From: Nostoc sp. UHCC 0870
GTDB lineage: Bacteria > Cyanobacteriota > Cyanobacteriia > Cyanobacteriales > Nostocaceae
Reading direction: 5' to 3'
NCBI RefSeq assembly: GCF_022063185.1
Contig: NZ_CP091913.1
Coordinates: forward strand, 5,371,141 to 5,435,140
Length of the DNA: 64,000 nt
The notes below the pieces were generated by a model. It ran no database searches and had not been told where the DNA came from. It was given only the letters and a program-made list of their open reading frames with translations. Numbering within the stretch: the stretch's first letter is position 1; each line of letters starts with the position of its first letter. Below are positions 8,011-17,694 of the stretch, in pieces. The position numbers and the translations under genes are program-made.

Positions 8011-10518
8011 TCAAGATGAGCGCACTTCAGAAACAGTGACAATTTTCTCATCCCGGTTAAGTTGCAGGATACTTTCCCCTTTAGCGTCTCTGGTCAAAAT
8101 CGGTACAGTGTCTGTAGGTATCCGCACTACGCGGTCTTTGTTCGTCACGATCGCCACTTCTGACCCTGCGATCGCTGTCACCATTCCCGCAAGATTATCT
8201 GTTTTACTCGCAAATTTTATGGCTTGCGTCCCTAAATCAGCACGGTTAGCCGATTTTAACTGATTCAGAGGTAAGCGTTTAGCATATCCTTCTTCCGTTA
8301 CTAACAATAAGTGTGTGGCTTCAGATGAACTAACACAGCCAACCATGTGTTGATGTTTCAGGATGCGTAATGCTTGTAAGCCCATCGCTGTCCGTCCCAT
8401 GATGGGTAGTTGTTCGTCATTGGCTGGAAACCGCAGCAACCGCCCGCCAGAACTAGCTAAAATCAAGCTTTCTCCTGACTTAGTGAACTGTGTCAATAAC
8501 AATTCATCGTCATCTTTAAGTTTGATAATCGTAATTCCCCGCCGTGTCAGGTTAGTCAGTTCTTCTAAAGACAGGCGTTTAATTCTTCCCTGCTTAGTCA
8601 AGAGAACAATTTGCTGAGTCCCTAAATCTGTCGGGAGTATAAAGCGACTAACCACAGGTTCTTGATTACCTTGAGCTGTACTTGTCAGCATGGTAATTAG
8701 AGGTGTTCCCCGTGGTGAACGTCCGGTGGTGGGGGGAATATCGCCGATTTTGACTGGGTAGAGTTTACCGCCATTGGTCAGGACTAATAAATCTTTGTGG
8801 GTGTCGGTCAACTCGGTTTGAATAATGAAGTCGTGGTCATTTAAACCGTTGTCTAATTTTGACTTTTTCCCGGATAGCTGAATCCGACGGAGATAACCCC
8901 GGTGAGTAGATTCTAAAATTACTTCCTCTAGAGGTTCAGCTGATTCTGGTTCTGCTTCTATTTTGGTGAGGCTTTTTTGTCCGTCTGTGCTTTTACCTTT
9001 TGGTAATTCCTCTGTAATGGTAGTCCCTAACTTAGTACGTCGAGGATCGCCGTATTTCTTTTTGAGCGATCGCAAATCTTTTTTCAAAGCCTTGAGTAAT
9101 TCTTTGCGATCGTTTAACAGGTTTTCCAGTACAGCAATTTGTGTGCTGAGTTCCTCAAATTCACGCTGTAAATTCTGCTGTTCTAAACTCGTGATTCGAC
9201 GCAATGGCATTCCTAAAATAGCATCAGCCTGACTTTCGCTTAAATCCAGTCGGCTACAAAGACTAATTTTAGCCGTACTACCATCGGCGGCTTGTCGCAA
9301 AATTTCGATGACTTCATCTACATTCGATAAAGCTTTGAGTAAACCTGCTACTGTATGCAGGCGACTTTGCGCCTTCCCTAACTCATAGTTATAACGACGA
9401 TTGAGGGTATGTTCTCGGAACTGCAAAAACTCTAATAAAAGTTGTCGCAAACTTAACTGGCGGGGTTGTCCATCAACTATCGCCAACAAAATTGCCCCAA
9501 AGGTAGTTTGCAAGGCGGTTTGGTGATACAAATGCTGGAGAACTTCTTGGGGGTTAGTATCGCGTTTGAGTTCAATGACAACTCGCATCCCTTCGCGATC
9601 GCTTTCATCCCGAATATCAGAAATACCATGTAGGCGACCGTGATTTACTAAGTCAGCCATTTTTTCAATCCAGCCAGCCTTATTAACTTGATAAGGCAAT
9701 TCCGTGATCACAATTGCTGTTCGCCGTTTGCTACTTCTACCGCCGGGAACTTCCTCAACTGTGGCGACTCCCCGTAAGACAATTCCACCTTTACCTGTGA
9801 TGTATGCCTCACGAATGCCTGTATCACCAATGATTTCCCCACCAGTAGGAAAGTCAGGCCCCGGAATTAAGCCTAATAGCTTTTCATCTGACAAATCAGG
9901 TTGGTCAATCAGGGCAATTAAACCATCAACAATTTCCCCTAAATTATGCGGCGGAATATTTGTCGCCATCCCGACAGCAATCCCAGAACAGCCATTAAGT
10001 AGTAAAAAGGGCAACTGTGCAGGCAATACCGTGGGTTCTTGCTGAGAATTATCGAAGTTACCGATAAATTCTACAGTTTCTTCGCCAATTTCAGTCAGCA
10101 TCCCTTCATGACCAATTGATGCTAGACGGGTTTCTGTGTAGCGCATCGCCGCCGGGGGGTCATTATCAACGCTACCAAAGTTGCCATGTCCAGCCAATAA
10201 AGGGTAACGACTGGAAAAATCCTGCACCAGTCTCACAAGGGCATCATAAACAGCCTGATCGCCATGTGGGTGGTATTTACCCAATACATCCCCTACCACA
10301 CGAGCGCATTTCCGGTAAGGTCTATCGGGTGTTAAGCCCAGTTCGTGCATAGCGTATAAAATCCGCCGATGCACTGGCTTTAAACCATCACGAACATCTG
10401 GTAATGCCCGCCCCACAATCACACTCATGGCATATTCTAAGTAAGACCGTTGCATCTCCGTGTGCAGGGCTGTTGTAATTACCTGTCCCTTTGAGAGAAG
10501 GTTTAACTGTTTTGCCAT
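8011..10518 (-). CDS. Type II DNA topoisomerase subunit A (GyrA/ParC family)
   Basis: The DNA breakage-rejoining subunit of a type II topoisomerase, 835 residues from the MAKQLNLL start at 10518. An AGGGA lies upstream, whereas the ten further upstream residues in frame have no ribosome site. The catalytic Tyr is Tyr127 in AAMRYTETR, and the quinolone-determining helix reads HPHGDQAVYD at 83-92. The C-terminal beta-pinwheel repeats are present (for example LVLTNGGKLYPVKIGD and ILASSGGRLLRF). The place where gyrases carry the QRRGGKG GyrA box has only GKKSKLDNGL, which argues for a ParC-like or relaxing enzyme rather than a supercoiling gyrase. I therefore leave the symbol open. Confidence 0.93.
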   Translation of the reverse strand: MAKQLNLLSKGQVITTALHTEMQRSYLEYAMSVIVGRALPDVRDGLKPVHRRILYAMHELGLTPDRPYRKCARVVGDVLGKYHPHGDQAVYDALVRLVQDFSSRYPLLAGHGNFGSVDNDPPAAMRYTETRLASIGHEGMLTEIGEETVEFIGNFDNSQQEPTVLPAQLPFLLLNGCSGIAVGMATNIPPHNLGEIVDGLIALIDQPDLSDEKLLGLIPGPDFPTGGEIIGDTGIREAYITGKGGIVLRGVATVEEVPGGRSSKRRTAIVITELPYQVNKAGWIEKMADLVNHGRLHGISDIRDESDREGMRVVIELKRDTNPQEVLQHLYHQTALQTTFGAILLAIVDGQPRQLSLRQLLLEFLQFREHTLNRRYNYELGKAQSRLHTVAGLLKALSNVDEVIEILRQAADGSTAKISLCSRLDLSESQADAILGMPLRRITSLEQQNLQREFEELSTQIAVLENLLNDRKELLKALKKDLRSLKKKYGDPRRTKLGTTITEELPKGKSTDGQKSLTKIEAEPESAEPLEEVILESTHRGYLRRIQLSGKKSKLDNGLNDHDFIIQTELTDTHKDLLVLTNGGKLYPVKIGDIPPTTGRSPRGTPLITMLTSTAQGNQEPVVSRFILPTDLGTQQIVLLTKQGRIKRLSLEELTNLTRRGITIIKLKDDDELLLTQFTKSGESLILASSGGRLLRFPANDEQLPIMGRTAMGLQALRILKHQHMVGCVSSSEATHLLLVTEEGYAKRLPLNQLKSANRADLGTQAIKFASKTDNLAGMVTAIAGSEVAIVTNKDRVVRIPTDTVPILTRDAKGESILQLNRDEKIVTVSEVRSS

Positions 10519-10833
10519 GAGTTTTTTCCCTGAGATTGAACTACACAAAAATCGGTGTTACTAAACAATGCAGCAAACAAAGCATAACGGATGCAATAGG
10601 ATTCATAACATAATCTTGATTATCACAGCATAAAAAGCCGTAGTATCATCCTTGATGGAAGGGATCTACATAGACTATTACAAAGAATGTAAGTAGTTTC
10701 ATCCAGTGATTATTCATTTTCACCCATCTAACTCACATACAGTTCCCTACTCAAGATAATTGCTATGATTGGATTCCTTTAATTTTGACTTTTGACTTGA
10801 TTAGTCCCCCTTAGCTCTATAAATAAAATTCTC

Positions 10834-11238
10834 ATGAAAACTGTTCTGATTGTTGAAGATGATCTGATTAATGCTCGCGTTTTTTCTAAGATTTTGACCA
10901 AGCGGGGCGGTTTAGGTGTTAAACATACTGAAAATGTAGAAGAAGTAATGAAAATTGCCCAAGCAGGGGAAGCAGACCTTATTTTAATGGATGTTTCTCT
11001 ATCTAGAAGCGTTTATCAAGGCAACTCTGTAGATGGAATCAAAATCACCCAAATGTTAAAGTCTGACCCCCAAACAGCAAATTTACCCGTGATTTTAGTC
11101 ACAGCACACGCGATGGAAGGCGATCGCGAAAACTTCCTCAAGCTCAGTGGTGCTGATGGGTACATTTCCAAGCCTGTTGTAGACCATCAACAGTTTGTTG
11201 ATCAAATTGTGGCACTTCTCCCTACAGATAAAGAATAA
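10834..11238 (+). CDS. Single-domain response regulator (CheY/DivK-like)
   Basis: A 134-residue stand-alone receiver domain. It has the acidic pocket (Glu8, Asp9, Asp10), the phospho-acceptor Asp53 in LILMDVSLS, the conserved Thr90 and Lys113 (GYISKP). There is no output domain, so it probably signals by protein-protein interaction, as DivK and CheY do. No histidine kinase is adjacent. The insert between the phospho-acceptor and helix 3 (SRSVYQGNSVDG) is longer than in CheY and typical of cyanobacterial DivK-like regulators. Confidence 0.92.
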   Translation: MKTVLIVEDDLINARVFSKILTKRGGLGVKHTENVEEVMKIAQAGEADLILMDVSLSRSVYQGNSVDGIKITQMLKSDPQTANLPVILVTAHAMEGDRENFLKLSGADGYISKPVVDHQQFVDQIVALLPTDKE

Positions 11239-11879
11239 AAACTTCCGACATTTTCTGAGGAATATTCATTCACTAATGTTTTTAGCGAACAATTCCTCAT
11301 CTATAGTATATATGTACTGCAATTAGTGATCATCGGCAATAGCCGATACTTACCAAATTCGTTTTGCTTTGTCAAATTATTAGGTAACTTATTCTTGCCC
11401 GATTCCTTAAGAACATGGATTAGTTGACGTACAAAAGTAGGGTGTTTTAGCGGAGCGTAACGCCCCACTTGCAGTTCCAGAGTAGAGCGATCGCTTAAGT
11501 TTTAAGACGGTCGCTATTTTTTTGCCTCATTTTCAGCAAAAAGTACAGTAATCTTACCCTATGCTAATTTGTAGTTCCGTAAAGTCAACTATAGATTTTA
11601 TCCCTCCCCCTATTGATAGAGCTTGAAAATAGTGAACTTTACTTGATAACCCTTAAATATACAAACTAAAAAATACATAGCAAAAGTTTTGATTAAGTAT
11701 ATATATGGAAAATTTAGATAAAAGACAATCTCTAGAACATTGACTAATAAACAACTTTATTGGTACTTAAGATTATATCGGTGAAATATATTTTTCAGTA
11801 AAAATTACTGCTTAAGACTACACAAATATCTGTATGGCGTGTCAGGCTATGGATAGCAAACACCTCAACAAATAAATCA
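11239..11879. other. Gene-free stretch between response regulator and PEP-CTERM gene
   Basis: About 640 bases with no supported coding region on either strand. It contains a dispersed GTAGGGTGTTTT/AACGCCCCAC repeat fragment near 11438-11466, an intrinsic-terminator-like hairpin at 11486-11522, and an A+T-rich segment from about 11570 to 11870 that presumably holds the promoter of the PEP-CTERM gene. No riboswitch or RNA gene was recognised. Confidence 0.6.
11486..11522 (+). terminator. Hairpin with T-run, terminator-like
   Basis: AGCGATCG at 11486-11493 pairs with CGGTCGCT at 11508-11515 through one G-T pair. The inner CTTAA/TTAAG bases extend the stem with a single bulge. The 3' side runs into eight T residues. 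The left arm includes a HIP1 octamer, so the hairpin may have arisen from a HIP1 site. It lies about 250 bases after the response regulator stop and could terminate a long 3' UTR. Confidence 0.5.
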
Positions 11880-12695
11880 ATGTCTTCTAAACTCATTAAA
11901 AGCTTTTTGACTGGAACATTACTGACTGTTGGTTTAGCAATGGCTAGTGCAGGTCAAGCAATGGCGGTGACTCTCAACGGAACTGCAACTGTTACCGCAG
12001 ATAATCATTACGGATTATTTTATGGAGATAAATCTGGCAACTCCCTAAATTTTGTCGGACGTAACGAATTGGGAAGTAAGGGAAGTGAAGGAGCTTATAA
12101 TTGGTCTCGCCCAGAAAATTGGACATTTGACGTAGACTCAAAAGATTACTTATATATGGTTGTCTGGGATGATAAAAGTGTTGATGAGATGTGGGTAGGT
12201 GAATTTAGTTTTAGCAATGGTTCGACCCTTCTGAGTAAGGCAACTGATTGGGAATTTATGATTTCCGACAACGCCAACCCCTTCTCTCGCACAGTACCAC
12301 AGGCTGAACGCGACCAAGGTTTCTTGGCTGCTGGCGATCGATTTGAAGGGAATGTGCCAAAGAACGGAGAATTGGCTCAAGAAATTCAGAATGGGAATTG
12401 GGTTAATTCTTTTACTCGCGGAAATAACGTTAGCGGTGGCGGTCGGCCTTGGGGTCAAATTGCTGGAATTAGTGCAAATGCAGAGTTCCTGAATACTACT
12501 ACATCTGGTGGACCAACACGGGGAACGGATCAAAACAACAAGTACACCATATTCCGAACTCGTAATACTGTAGGAGAATTGGTTGGTGTCGTTGAACCTG
12601 CGTCTGTTCCTGAACCTACTTCTATTATTAGCTTGTTAGCTTTCGGTGCTGTAGGTGCTGGTTCATTCATCAAGCGGAAATCAAAGGTAGCTTAA
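11880..12695 (+). CDS. PEP-CTERM sorting domain protein
   Basis: A 271-residue exported protein. Residues 1-29 form a signal peptide (MSSKLIKSFLTGTLLTVGLA then SAGQAMA). The C-terminus has the PEP-CTERM sorting signal: VPEPTS at about 244-249, a hydrophobic helix, and a basic end RKSKVA. Such proteins are processed by exosortase and appear at the cell surface or in exopolysaccharide. The middle region (about 30-240) is Asn/Gly/Asp-rich with no recognised catalytic motif. No exosortase gene is in the window. A strong hairpin terminator follows at 12788. Confidence 0.9.
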   Translation: MSSKLIKSFLTGTLLTVGLAMASAGQAMAVTLNGTATVTADNHYGLFYGDKSGNSLNFVGRNELGSKGSEGAYNWSRPENWTFDVDSKDYLYMVVWDDKSVDEMWVGEFSFSNGSTLLSKATDWEFMISDNANPFSRTVPQAERDQGFLAAGDRFEGNVPKNGELAQEIQNGNWVNSFTRGNNVSGGGRPWGQIAGISANAEFLNTTTSGGPTRGTDQNNKYTIFRTRNTVGELVGVVEPASVPEPTSIISLLAFGAVGAGSFIKRKSKVA

Positions 12696-12787
12696 ATCCA
12701 TTTGCCGAGGCATTCTAAACGCAGATTTTGCTAGGATATGTAACCCAGTATTATATTCGCTGGTTTTAAATTTTGGTTTGATATTAA

Positions 12788-12820
12788 AAAAAGACGCAAA
12801 GTTATTCTTTGCGTCTTTTT
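12788..12820 (+). terminator. Intrinsic terminator of the PEP-CTERM gene
   Basis: A perfect 14-base-pair stem (AAAAAGACGCAAAG / CTTTGCGTCTTTTT) with a 5-base loop TTATT. The T-run of the right arm serves as the termination tract; with A-runs on the other side it may work in both directions. It lies about 90 bases after the PEP-CTERM stop codon and before the convergent TPR gene. A dispersed AGGGGACTTCCAATTAAAA repeat fragment follows at about 12831. Confidence 0.88.
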
Positions 12821-12935
12821 AGTGGAATATAGGGGACTTCCAATTAAAAAAATTCCCATTTTGGATTTTGGATTGAATAATCTAAAATCCAAAATATAAA
12901 ATTCCTTGTCCCCAGTCCCTACTCAGCACTCAAAA

Positions 12936-13796
12936 TTATCTTGGTGTTTCTCTCTGTTCCAAGGCCGCTTGAATGCGGGGTAATTCTAGGAATTGTTTCG
13001 TATCAGACAGTAAACGATCGCCCCAGAGATTTTCTTTGAGAAAATCTAAATCACCATAGCGTTGATCGATGCGGAGAGCTGCTTCTCCCAAGGTCACACC
13101 TTGTTGGCGGTCGCCTTTGGCGTATAGGGCGACGGCTAGAGCCAGTAATGGTTCTGCGGCTTGCTTGTCAATAGTAACAGCAGTTCGCCAGCGTTTAATT
13201 GCTCCGTCAACATTACCCTGTTCATATTCAATTAAGCCAATGTTGTTAATTGCAGGCCAAAATTTTGGATCTTGAGCAACAGCTTTGTTATATTCAGCGA
13301 TCGCATCTGGTAAACGTCCCACCATATAGTAGGCGTTACCTAAATCAAATAATCCTTCTGGATCTTTGGGTTTTAACTTCAAACCTGCTTGGTAATTTTC
13401 TATCGCTGCGGCATATTTTTTCTGTTGAAAATTAGCTGAACCCAAAGCAAATAAAACGTCTGCATTTTTAGGATTCAGGGATTTAGCCTGATTCAATGAT
13501 GCGATCGCTGCATCATAATTTTTGGTTTGCAGCTGCAAGCCACCTAAAAGAAACCAAACTTTATCATTACGAGGGGCTAACTGACTAGCTAGTTTAGCTC
13601 GCGGTAAAGCCAACTCAAACTGCTGAAATTGTCCCAGTTGAGCAGCTTCTTGTGCTAAACCTAAGCCCTGCTTCTCTAACTTGGCAGTATCTAATTGCAA
13701 AGCATGAGGTATCAAAGCCTGGGCTTGAGCAGTTTTTGGCATACTCCACAAACCACAGACAACTAAAAGGGAAATTAACCGAAAGTATCTAGGCAC
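12936..13796 (-). CDS. Tetratricopeptide repeat protein with signal peptide
   Basis: A 286-residue exported protein made of about five to six TPR units between residues about 45 and 250, each with the W/Y-LG-A-Y/F-A-P pattern (for example NADVLFALGSANFQQKKYAA and PEGLFDLGNAYYMVGRLPDA). The N-terminal hydrophobic segment (RLISLLVVCGLWSM, then AQAQA) is a signal peptide. I prefer the GTG at 13796, preceded by AAGAGGCGG, over the ATG at 13823. TPR scaffolds mediate protein-protein contacts; the partner is unknown. It stands alone on this strand. Confidence 0.82.
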   Translation of the reverse strand: MPRYFRLISLLVVCGLWSMPKTAQAQALIPHALQLDTAKLEKQGLGLAQEAAQLGQFQQFELALPRAKLASQLAPRNDKVWFLLGGLQLQTKNYDAAIASLNQAKSLNPKNADVLFALGSANFQQKKYAAAIENYQAGLKLKPKDPEGLFDLGNAYYMVGRLPDAIAEYNKAVAQDPKFWPAINNIGLIEYEQGNVDGAIKRWRTAVTIDKQAAEPLLALAVALYAKGDRQQGVTLGEAALRIDQRYGDLDFLKENLWGDRLLSDTKQFLELPRIQAALEQRETPR

Positions 13797-14109
13797 ACTA
13801 CCGCCTCTTAAATCACATATCAAATAATCTTTCAGCTAGCTTAAACGATATCCGCTTGAGAGTGAAAGGTAAATTTTACAGTCGTTAGCACTGGCGGACT
13901 TAAGAGGAAGGAAAACAAGGGAGAATGTTTTACTTTGTCCCCATTTCCCAATCCATGACTTTTTTCATACGTCAATTAGTAAATATACGTGACTTTATTC
14001 ACTGATGAAATCACTACCACTGGGTTGATAATTGGTGGCATAGCCGGATATTTTCCCTATACCGAAACCCAACATATCGCAACCACAGTATAGAAAAGGA
14101 GACAGTTTC

Positions 14110-14478
14110 ATGTTGAAACAAAACCGTGTAACTATCTTATTAGCTGCTGCTTTAATATTTGCTCCTATGGTAATGGCTACACCAGCCCAAGCACAAAGCA
14201 GAAACCGTCATAGACAGGTGTACGAAACAAATAGACAGGTTTACCAAACCAGAGAAAATTATCAAAGAGTAGTTAGACTTCGTAATGGTGACTATCGATT
14301 GCCCAATGGACGAGTAGTTACATCTAGAAGAGTAGTCAGATTTCGTAATCCAGGTTATTGGCGGCTTCCTAACGGAGATGTTATCCTTCCTAATCAAGAA
14401 ATTGTTCCTGCTAGAAGAGTCGTTAGACAAGGTAATGGTCTAATCAGACTACCCAACGGAATCACCATCAGACTCTAA
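14110..14478 (+). CDS. Small secreted Arg-rich protein with LPNG repeats
   Basis: A 122-residue protein with a clear signal peptide (residues 1-29, ending PAQAQ). The mature part is very basic and contains repeated modules of the form R-V-V-R-x-R-N/Q-G-x-x-R-L-P-N-G, with RLPNG at three places plus a degenerate ILPNQ, each unit about 20-27 residues. A strong AAAGGAGA ribosome site lies 7 bases upstream of the ATG. The repeats suggest a small beta-rich surface protein. No family was recognised and no function is proposed. Confidence 0.78.
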   Translation: MLKQNRVTILLAAALIFAPMVMATPAQAQSRNRHRQVYETNRQVYQTRENYQRVVRLRNGDYRLPNGRVVTSRRVVRFRNPGYWRLPNGDVILPNQEIVPARRVVRQGNGLIRLPNGITIRL

Positions 14479-14637
14479 ATAAAAATTCACGTTAAGGAGA
14501 TACCAGGTTACAGTTCTAGTATGGAAAAACTAGCTCTGTAGCCATTTTTTCCATACAATCAATCACAGAAAACTCCCACAACTATTGCTGAGAATATCTT
14601 TTAGACCTCTAAACCCATTTTCAATACAGCATGAGAT

Positions 14638-16164
14638 ATGACACTTGAGACATCAAACCCTGTAGACTCACTACCATTAGTTCCCCAGACAAAGAAAAAG
14701 AGCAGAACTAATTGGCTATCTTGGTTAATTGGTTTGAGTCTTTTAGGTGGTATTAGCTACACAATTTATTACCAAGTCGCTGTTAGTCCTCAACAACAAG
14801 CCAGGCGCAGAGTCCTGACACAACCTGTAGAACGGCAGACTCTAGAAATTACAGTTTCCGCTAACGGAACTGTTAAGCCAGAACGATCTATTAATCTTAG
14901 TCCTAAAAATTCCGGCATTCTCAAAAAACTGTTAGTCCAAGAAGGCGATATCGTTAAAGAAGGGCAGATTTTAGCTTATATGGATGATTCCAACTTGCGA
15001 GGGCAACTTGTCCAAGCACGAGGACAACTAGCACAAGCTGAAGCGAATCTACAAAAAGCCCAAGCGGGTAATCGTCCTCAAGATATTGCTCAAGCTCAAG
15101 CACAATTAGACGAAGCCCAGGCGAATCTACAAAAAGTTGAAGCAGGTAATCGTCCTCAAGATATTGCCCAAGCCCAAGCACGTCTAGCCAGTATTCAAGC
15201 TAACTTGCAAAAGGCAGAAGATGATTTTCGCCGCAATCAAGAACTTTACAACGCTGGAGCGATCGCTCTCCAGATTGTCAACCAAAAACGCGCCGATCGC
15301 GATAGCGCACAAGCTCAAGTTAACGAAGCCCAGCAAGCATTATCACTACAAAAAGCTGGTTCACGCCTAGAAGATATTGCCCAAGTACAGGCTGTAGTCA
15401 AGCAAAGACAAGAAGCCTTAGCACTGCTCAAAGACGGCACACGCCGAGAAGATATTGAGGTAGCCCGCGCCCAAGTCATGTCTGCCCGTGGTGCGCTGCA
15501 AAATATTCAATCTCAAATTAATGACACCATACTACGCGCCTCTTTTGATAGTGTAGTCACGCAAAAATATGCTGATCCTGGTGCTTTTGTGACACCAACA
15601 ACCTCTGGTAGTGCGGTTTCTTCCGCTACCTCTTCTTCAATTTTGGCTTTGGCTGCAACCAATGAAGTAGTCGCCAATTTATCAGAATCAAATGTGGCTA
15701 AAATGAGCTTAGGTCAAAAAGTCACAATTAGAGCCGATGCCTACCCTGGTAAAACCTTTACAGGTGAGGTGAGTCAAATTGCAGCTCAAGCCACAGTCGA
15801 GCAGAACGTCACCAGCTTTCAAGTTAAGGTAGCACTTTCAGATCCAGAAAGATTACTGCGATCGGGGATGAACGTAGAAGCAGATTTTCAAGTCGGTCAA
15901 TTAGAAAATGCCCTAGTTATACCAACAGCCTCCGTAGTGCGCCAAGAAAACGCGACGGGGGTATTTGTTATGAGTGCGGATAATCAACCAGTGTTTACTC
16001 CCATTCAAACTGGAGTCACAGTCAATAAATTTACAGAAGTCAAATCTGGACTAACGGGTGATGAGAAAGTTCTGCTCAGTTTCCCACCAGGAACGCGAAC
16101 GCAATCAAGACCAAGAGGCGGAGTGCTTCCGGGGACAGGGGGAAGAGGTCGTTCTTCTCAGTAA
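14638..16164 (+). CDS. DevB-like membrane fusion protein (MacA/HlyD family)
   Basis: A 508-residue periplasmic adaptor of a MacAB/DevBCA-type ABC exporter. It has one N-terminal membrane helix (about 26-45), a biotinyl-lipoyl half (GTVKPERSINLSPKNSGI), a long coiled-coil hairpin (about 120-300), the second lipoyl half (ILRASFDSVVTQ) and the beta-barrel/membrane-proximal domains, ending in a Gly/Arg/Ser-rich tail. The hairpin contains a tandem 33-residue duplication, each copy ending AGNRPQDIAQAQA. It is followed 32 bases later by its permease and then, after an interruption, by the ATPase. Homologues in Anabaena (DevB) help export heterocyst glycolipids; the cargo here is unknown. Confidence 0.9.
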   Translation: MTLETSNPVDSLPLVPQTKKKSRTNWLSWLIGLSLLGGISYTIYYQVAVSPQQQARRRVLTQPVERQTLEITVSANGTVKPERSINLSPKNSGILKKLLVQEGDIVKEGQILAYMDDSNLRGQLVQARGQLAQAEANLQKAQAGNRPQDIAQAQAQLDEAQANLQKVEAGNRPQDIAQAQARLASIQANLQKAEDDFRRNQELYNAGAIALQIVNQKRADRDSAQAQVNEAQQALSLQKAGSRLEDIAQVQAVVKQRQEALALLKDGTRREDIEVARAQVMSARGALQNIQSQINDTILRASFDSVVTQKYADPGAFVTPTTSGSAVSSATSSSILALAATNEVVANLSESNVAKMSLGQKVTIRADAYPGKTFTGEVSQIAAQATVEQNVTSFQVKVALSDPERLLRSGMNVEADFQVGQLENALVIPTASVVRQENATGVFVMSADNQPVFTPIQTGVTVNKFTEVKSGLTGDEKVLLSFPPGTRTQSRPRGGVLPGTGGRGRSSQ

Positions 16165-16196
16165 TGTTGCGCCATAAATTTTTTATATAAAACATT

Positions 16197-17468
16197 ATGA
16201 TTCAGGGTTTTTATAAAACAGATAATCCTCGTGCAGTGCCATTTTTAGAAATTTTGTCAATGGCAACAGAAACCTTGTGGAGTAATAAATTACGCACAGG
16301 ATTAACCATGTTAGGTGTGATTATTGGGATTGCTTCTGTAATTGCGATTACTTCTGTGGGACAAGGCGTACAGAAAAGTGTAGAACAACAAATTCAAGCC
16401 TTGGGTACAAATGTGCTGCAAATCTTGGCAGGGGCGGCTAGGAGTGGCAATATTAGTCGGGGTGTGGGTTCTACTAGTACCTTAACTTGGGAAGATGCCG
16501 AGGCGATCGCGCAACAAGCACCGTCAGCTGAACTTGTTTCTGCTTACCTACAACGAAATGCACAGGTAGTCTACAACGGTCAAAACACCTCTACCACCAT
16601 CTACGGCACAGATTTAAACTACCCAGATGCGAGAAATACTTATCCCCAAGAAGGAAGATTTTTTACCCAAGAAGAACTAGACATGGCTGCACAGGTAGCA
16701 GTAATTGGGCCGACAGTCCAGAAAACGCTATTTGGGGAAAGTGCCAACCCTACAGGTGAGAGAATCAGGATTCAGGGAGAGGCTTATGAAGTCATTGGGA
16801 TTATGGAGGCTAAAGGTTCTCAAGGGCCAATGGATCGAGATGACCAAATTTTCATCCCGTTGACGAGTATGTCAAAGCGAATCGTAGGAAACAATTCCCT
16901 GACCGGTGTTTCCGTCAATGGGATTTTAGTTAAAGCCAACAATCAGGAACAATTAGAAGCAGCCCAATTCCAAGTCACCAACCTCCTTCGTCTGCGTCAC
17001 AATATATATCCGCCCCAAGCCGATGATTTTCGGCTAACAAACCAAGCTGATATAGTCAGTACATTTACGAATGTCGTAGGTTTATTTACAATCATGGTAG
17101 TAGCGATCGCAGGCATTTCCTTAGTAGTTGGGGGGATTGGAATTGCCAACATCATGCTAGTTTCCGTCGTGGAAAGAACCAGAGAAATCGGCATTCGCAA
17201 AGCAGTAGGCGCGACCAATTCAGCCATTCTTAATCAATTTTTAGCCGAGGCGATCGTTATTTCTATCCTTGGCGGCTGTGTGGGAATAGGTAGCGGAGTT
17301 TTAATCGCCTTTGCATCTGCGACTATTTTCAAATTCCCCTTTGTGATTTCTGGCTTATCAATTATTGTTGGCTTCAGCCTCTCGTTAACTGTTGGCTTAG
17401 TAGCTGGGGTAATTCCCGCCAGAAACGCAGCCAAATTAGATCCTATTACAGCTTTACGTAGTGATTAG
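16197..17468 (+). CDS. DevC-like ABC permease (MacB/FtsX family)
   Basis: A 423-residue permease with the four-helix MacB/FtsX topology: one helix near residues 37-60, a large MacB periplasmic core domain (about 60-290), and three C-terminal helices (about 300-420) with the conserved GIRKAVGAT motif and the terminal NAAKLDPITALRSD signature. It has no fused nucleotide-binding domain, so it needs a separate ATPase, most likely the one at 18202. The gene ends directly at a 29-unit heptamer array, and its stop codon lies at the array edge. Confidence 0.92.
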   Translation: MIQGFYKTDNPRAVPFLEILSMATETLWSNKLRTGLTMLGVIIGIASVIAITSVGQGVQKSVEQQIQALGTNVLQILAGAARSGNISRGVGSTSTLTWEDAEAIAQQAPSAELVSAYLQRNAQVVYNGQNTSTTIYGTDLNYPDARNTYPQEGRFFTQEELDMAAQVAVIGPTVQKTLFGESANPTGERIRIQGEAYEVIGIMEAKGSQGPMDRDDQIFIPLTSMSKRIVGNNSLTGVSVNGILVKANNQEQLEAAQFQVTNLLRLRHNIYPPQADDFRLTNQADIVSTFTNVVGLFTIMVVAIAGISLVVGGIGIANIMLVSVVERTREIGIRKAVGATNSAILNQFLAEAIVISILGGCVGIGSGVLIAFASATIFKFPFVISGLSIIVGFSLSLTVGLVAGVIPARNAAKLDPITALRSD

Positions 17469-17470
17469 GA

Positions 17471-17673
17471 GTGCTGAGTGCTGAGTGCTGAGTGCTGAGT
17501 TAGGAGTGGTGAGTTAGGAGTGGTGAGTTAGGAGTGCTGAGTGCTGAGTGGTGAGTTAGGAGTGGTGAGTTAGGAGTGGTGAGTGCTGAGTGCTGAGTGG
17601 TGAGTTAGGAGTGGTGAGTAGTGAGTGGTGAGTGCTGAGTGCTGAGTTAGGAGTGGTGAGCTAGGAGTTTTGA
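17471..17673. repeat. Heptamer tandem array, 29 units of GTNNNGA
   Basis: Twenty-nine consecutive 7-base units with no change of phase. The main variants are GTGCTGA, GTGGTGA and GTTAGGA, plus single GTAGTGA, GCTAGGA and GTTTTGA units. This is the short tandemly repeated repetitive (STRR) type known from heterocystous cyanobacteria. It begins 2 bases after the permease stop codon and ends 21 bases before the four-helix-bundle stop codon. A reverse-complement array lies on the other side of that gene. Confidence 0.95.
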
Positions 17674-17694
17674 GTGTAAATTTATATAGTTTGT

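Noticed and set aside
17471..17673. CRISPR array
   Set aside because: The units are 7 bases long and contiguous, with no unique spacers; this is an STRR array.
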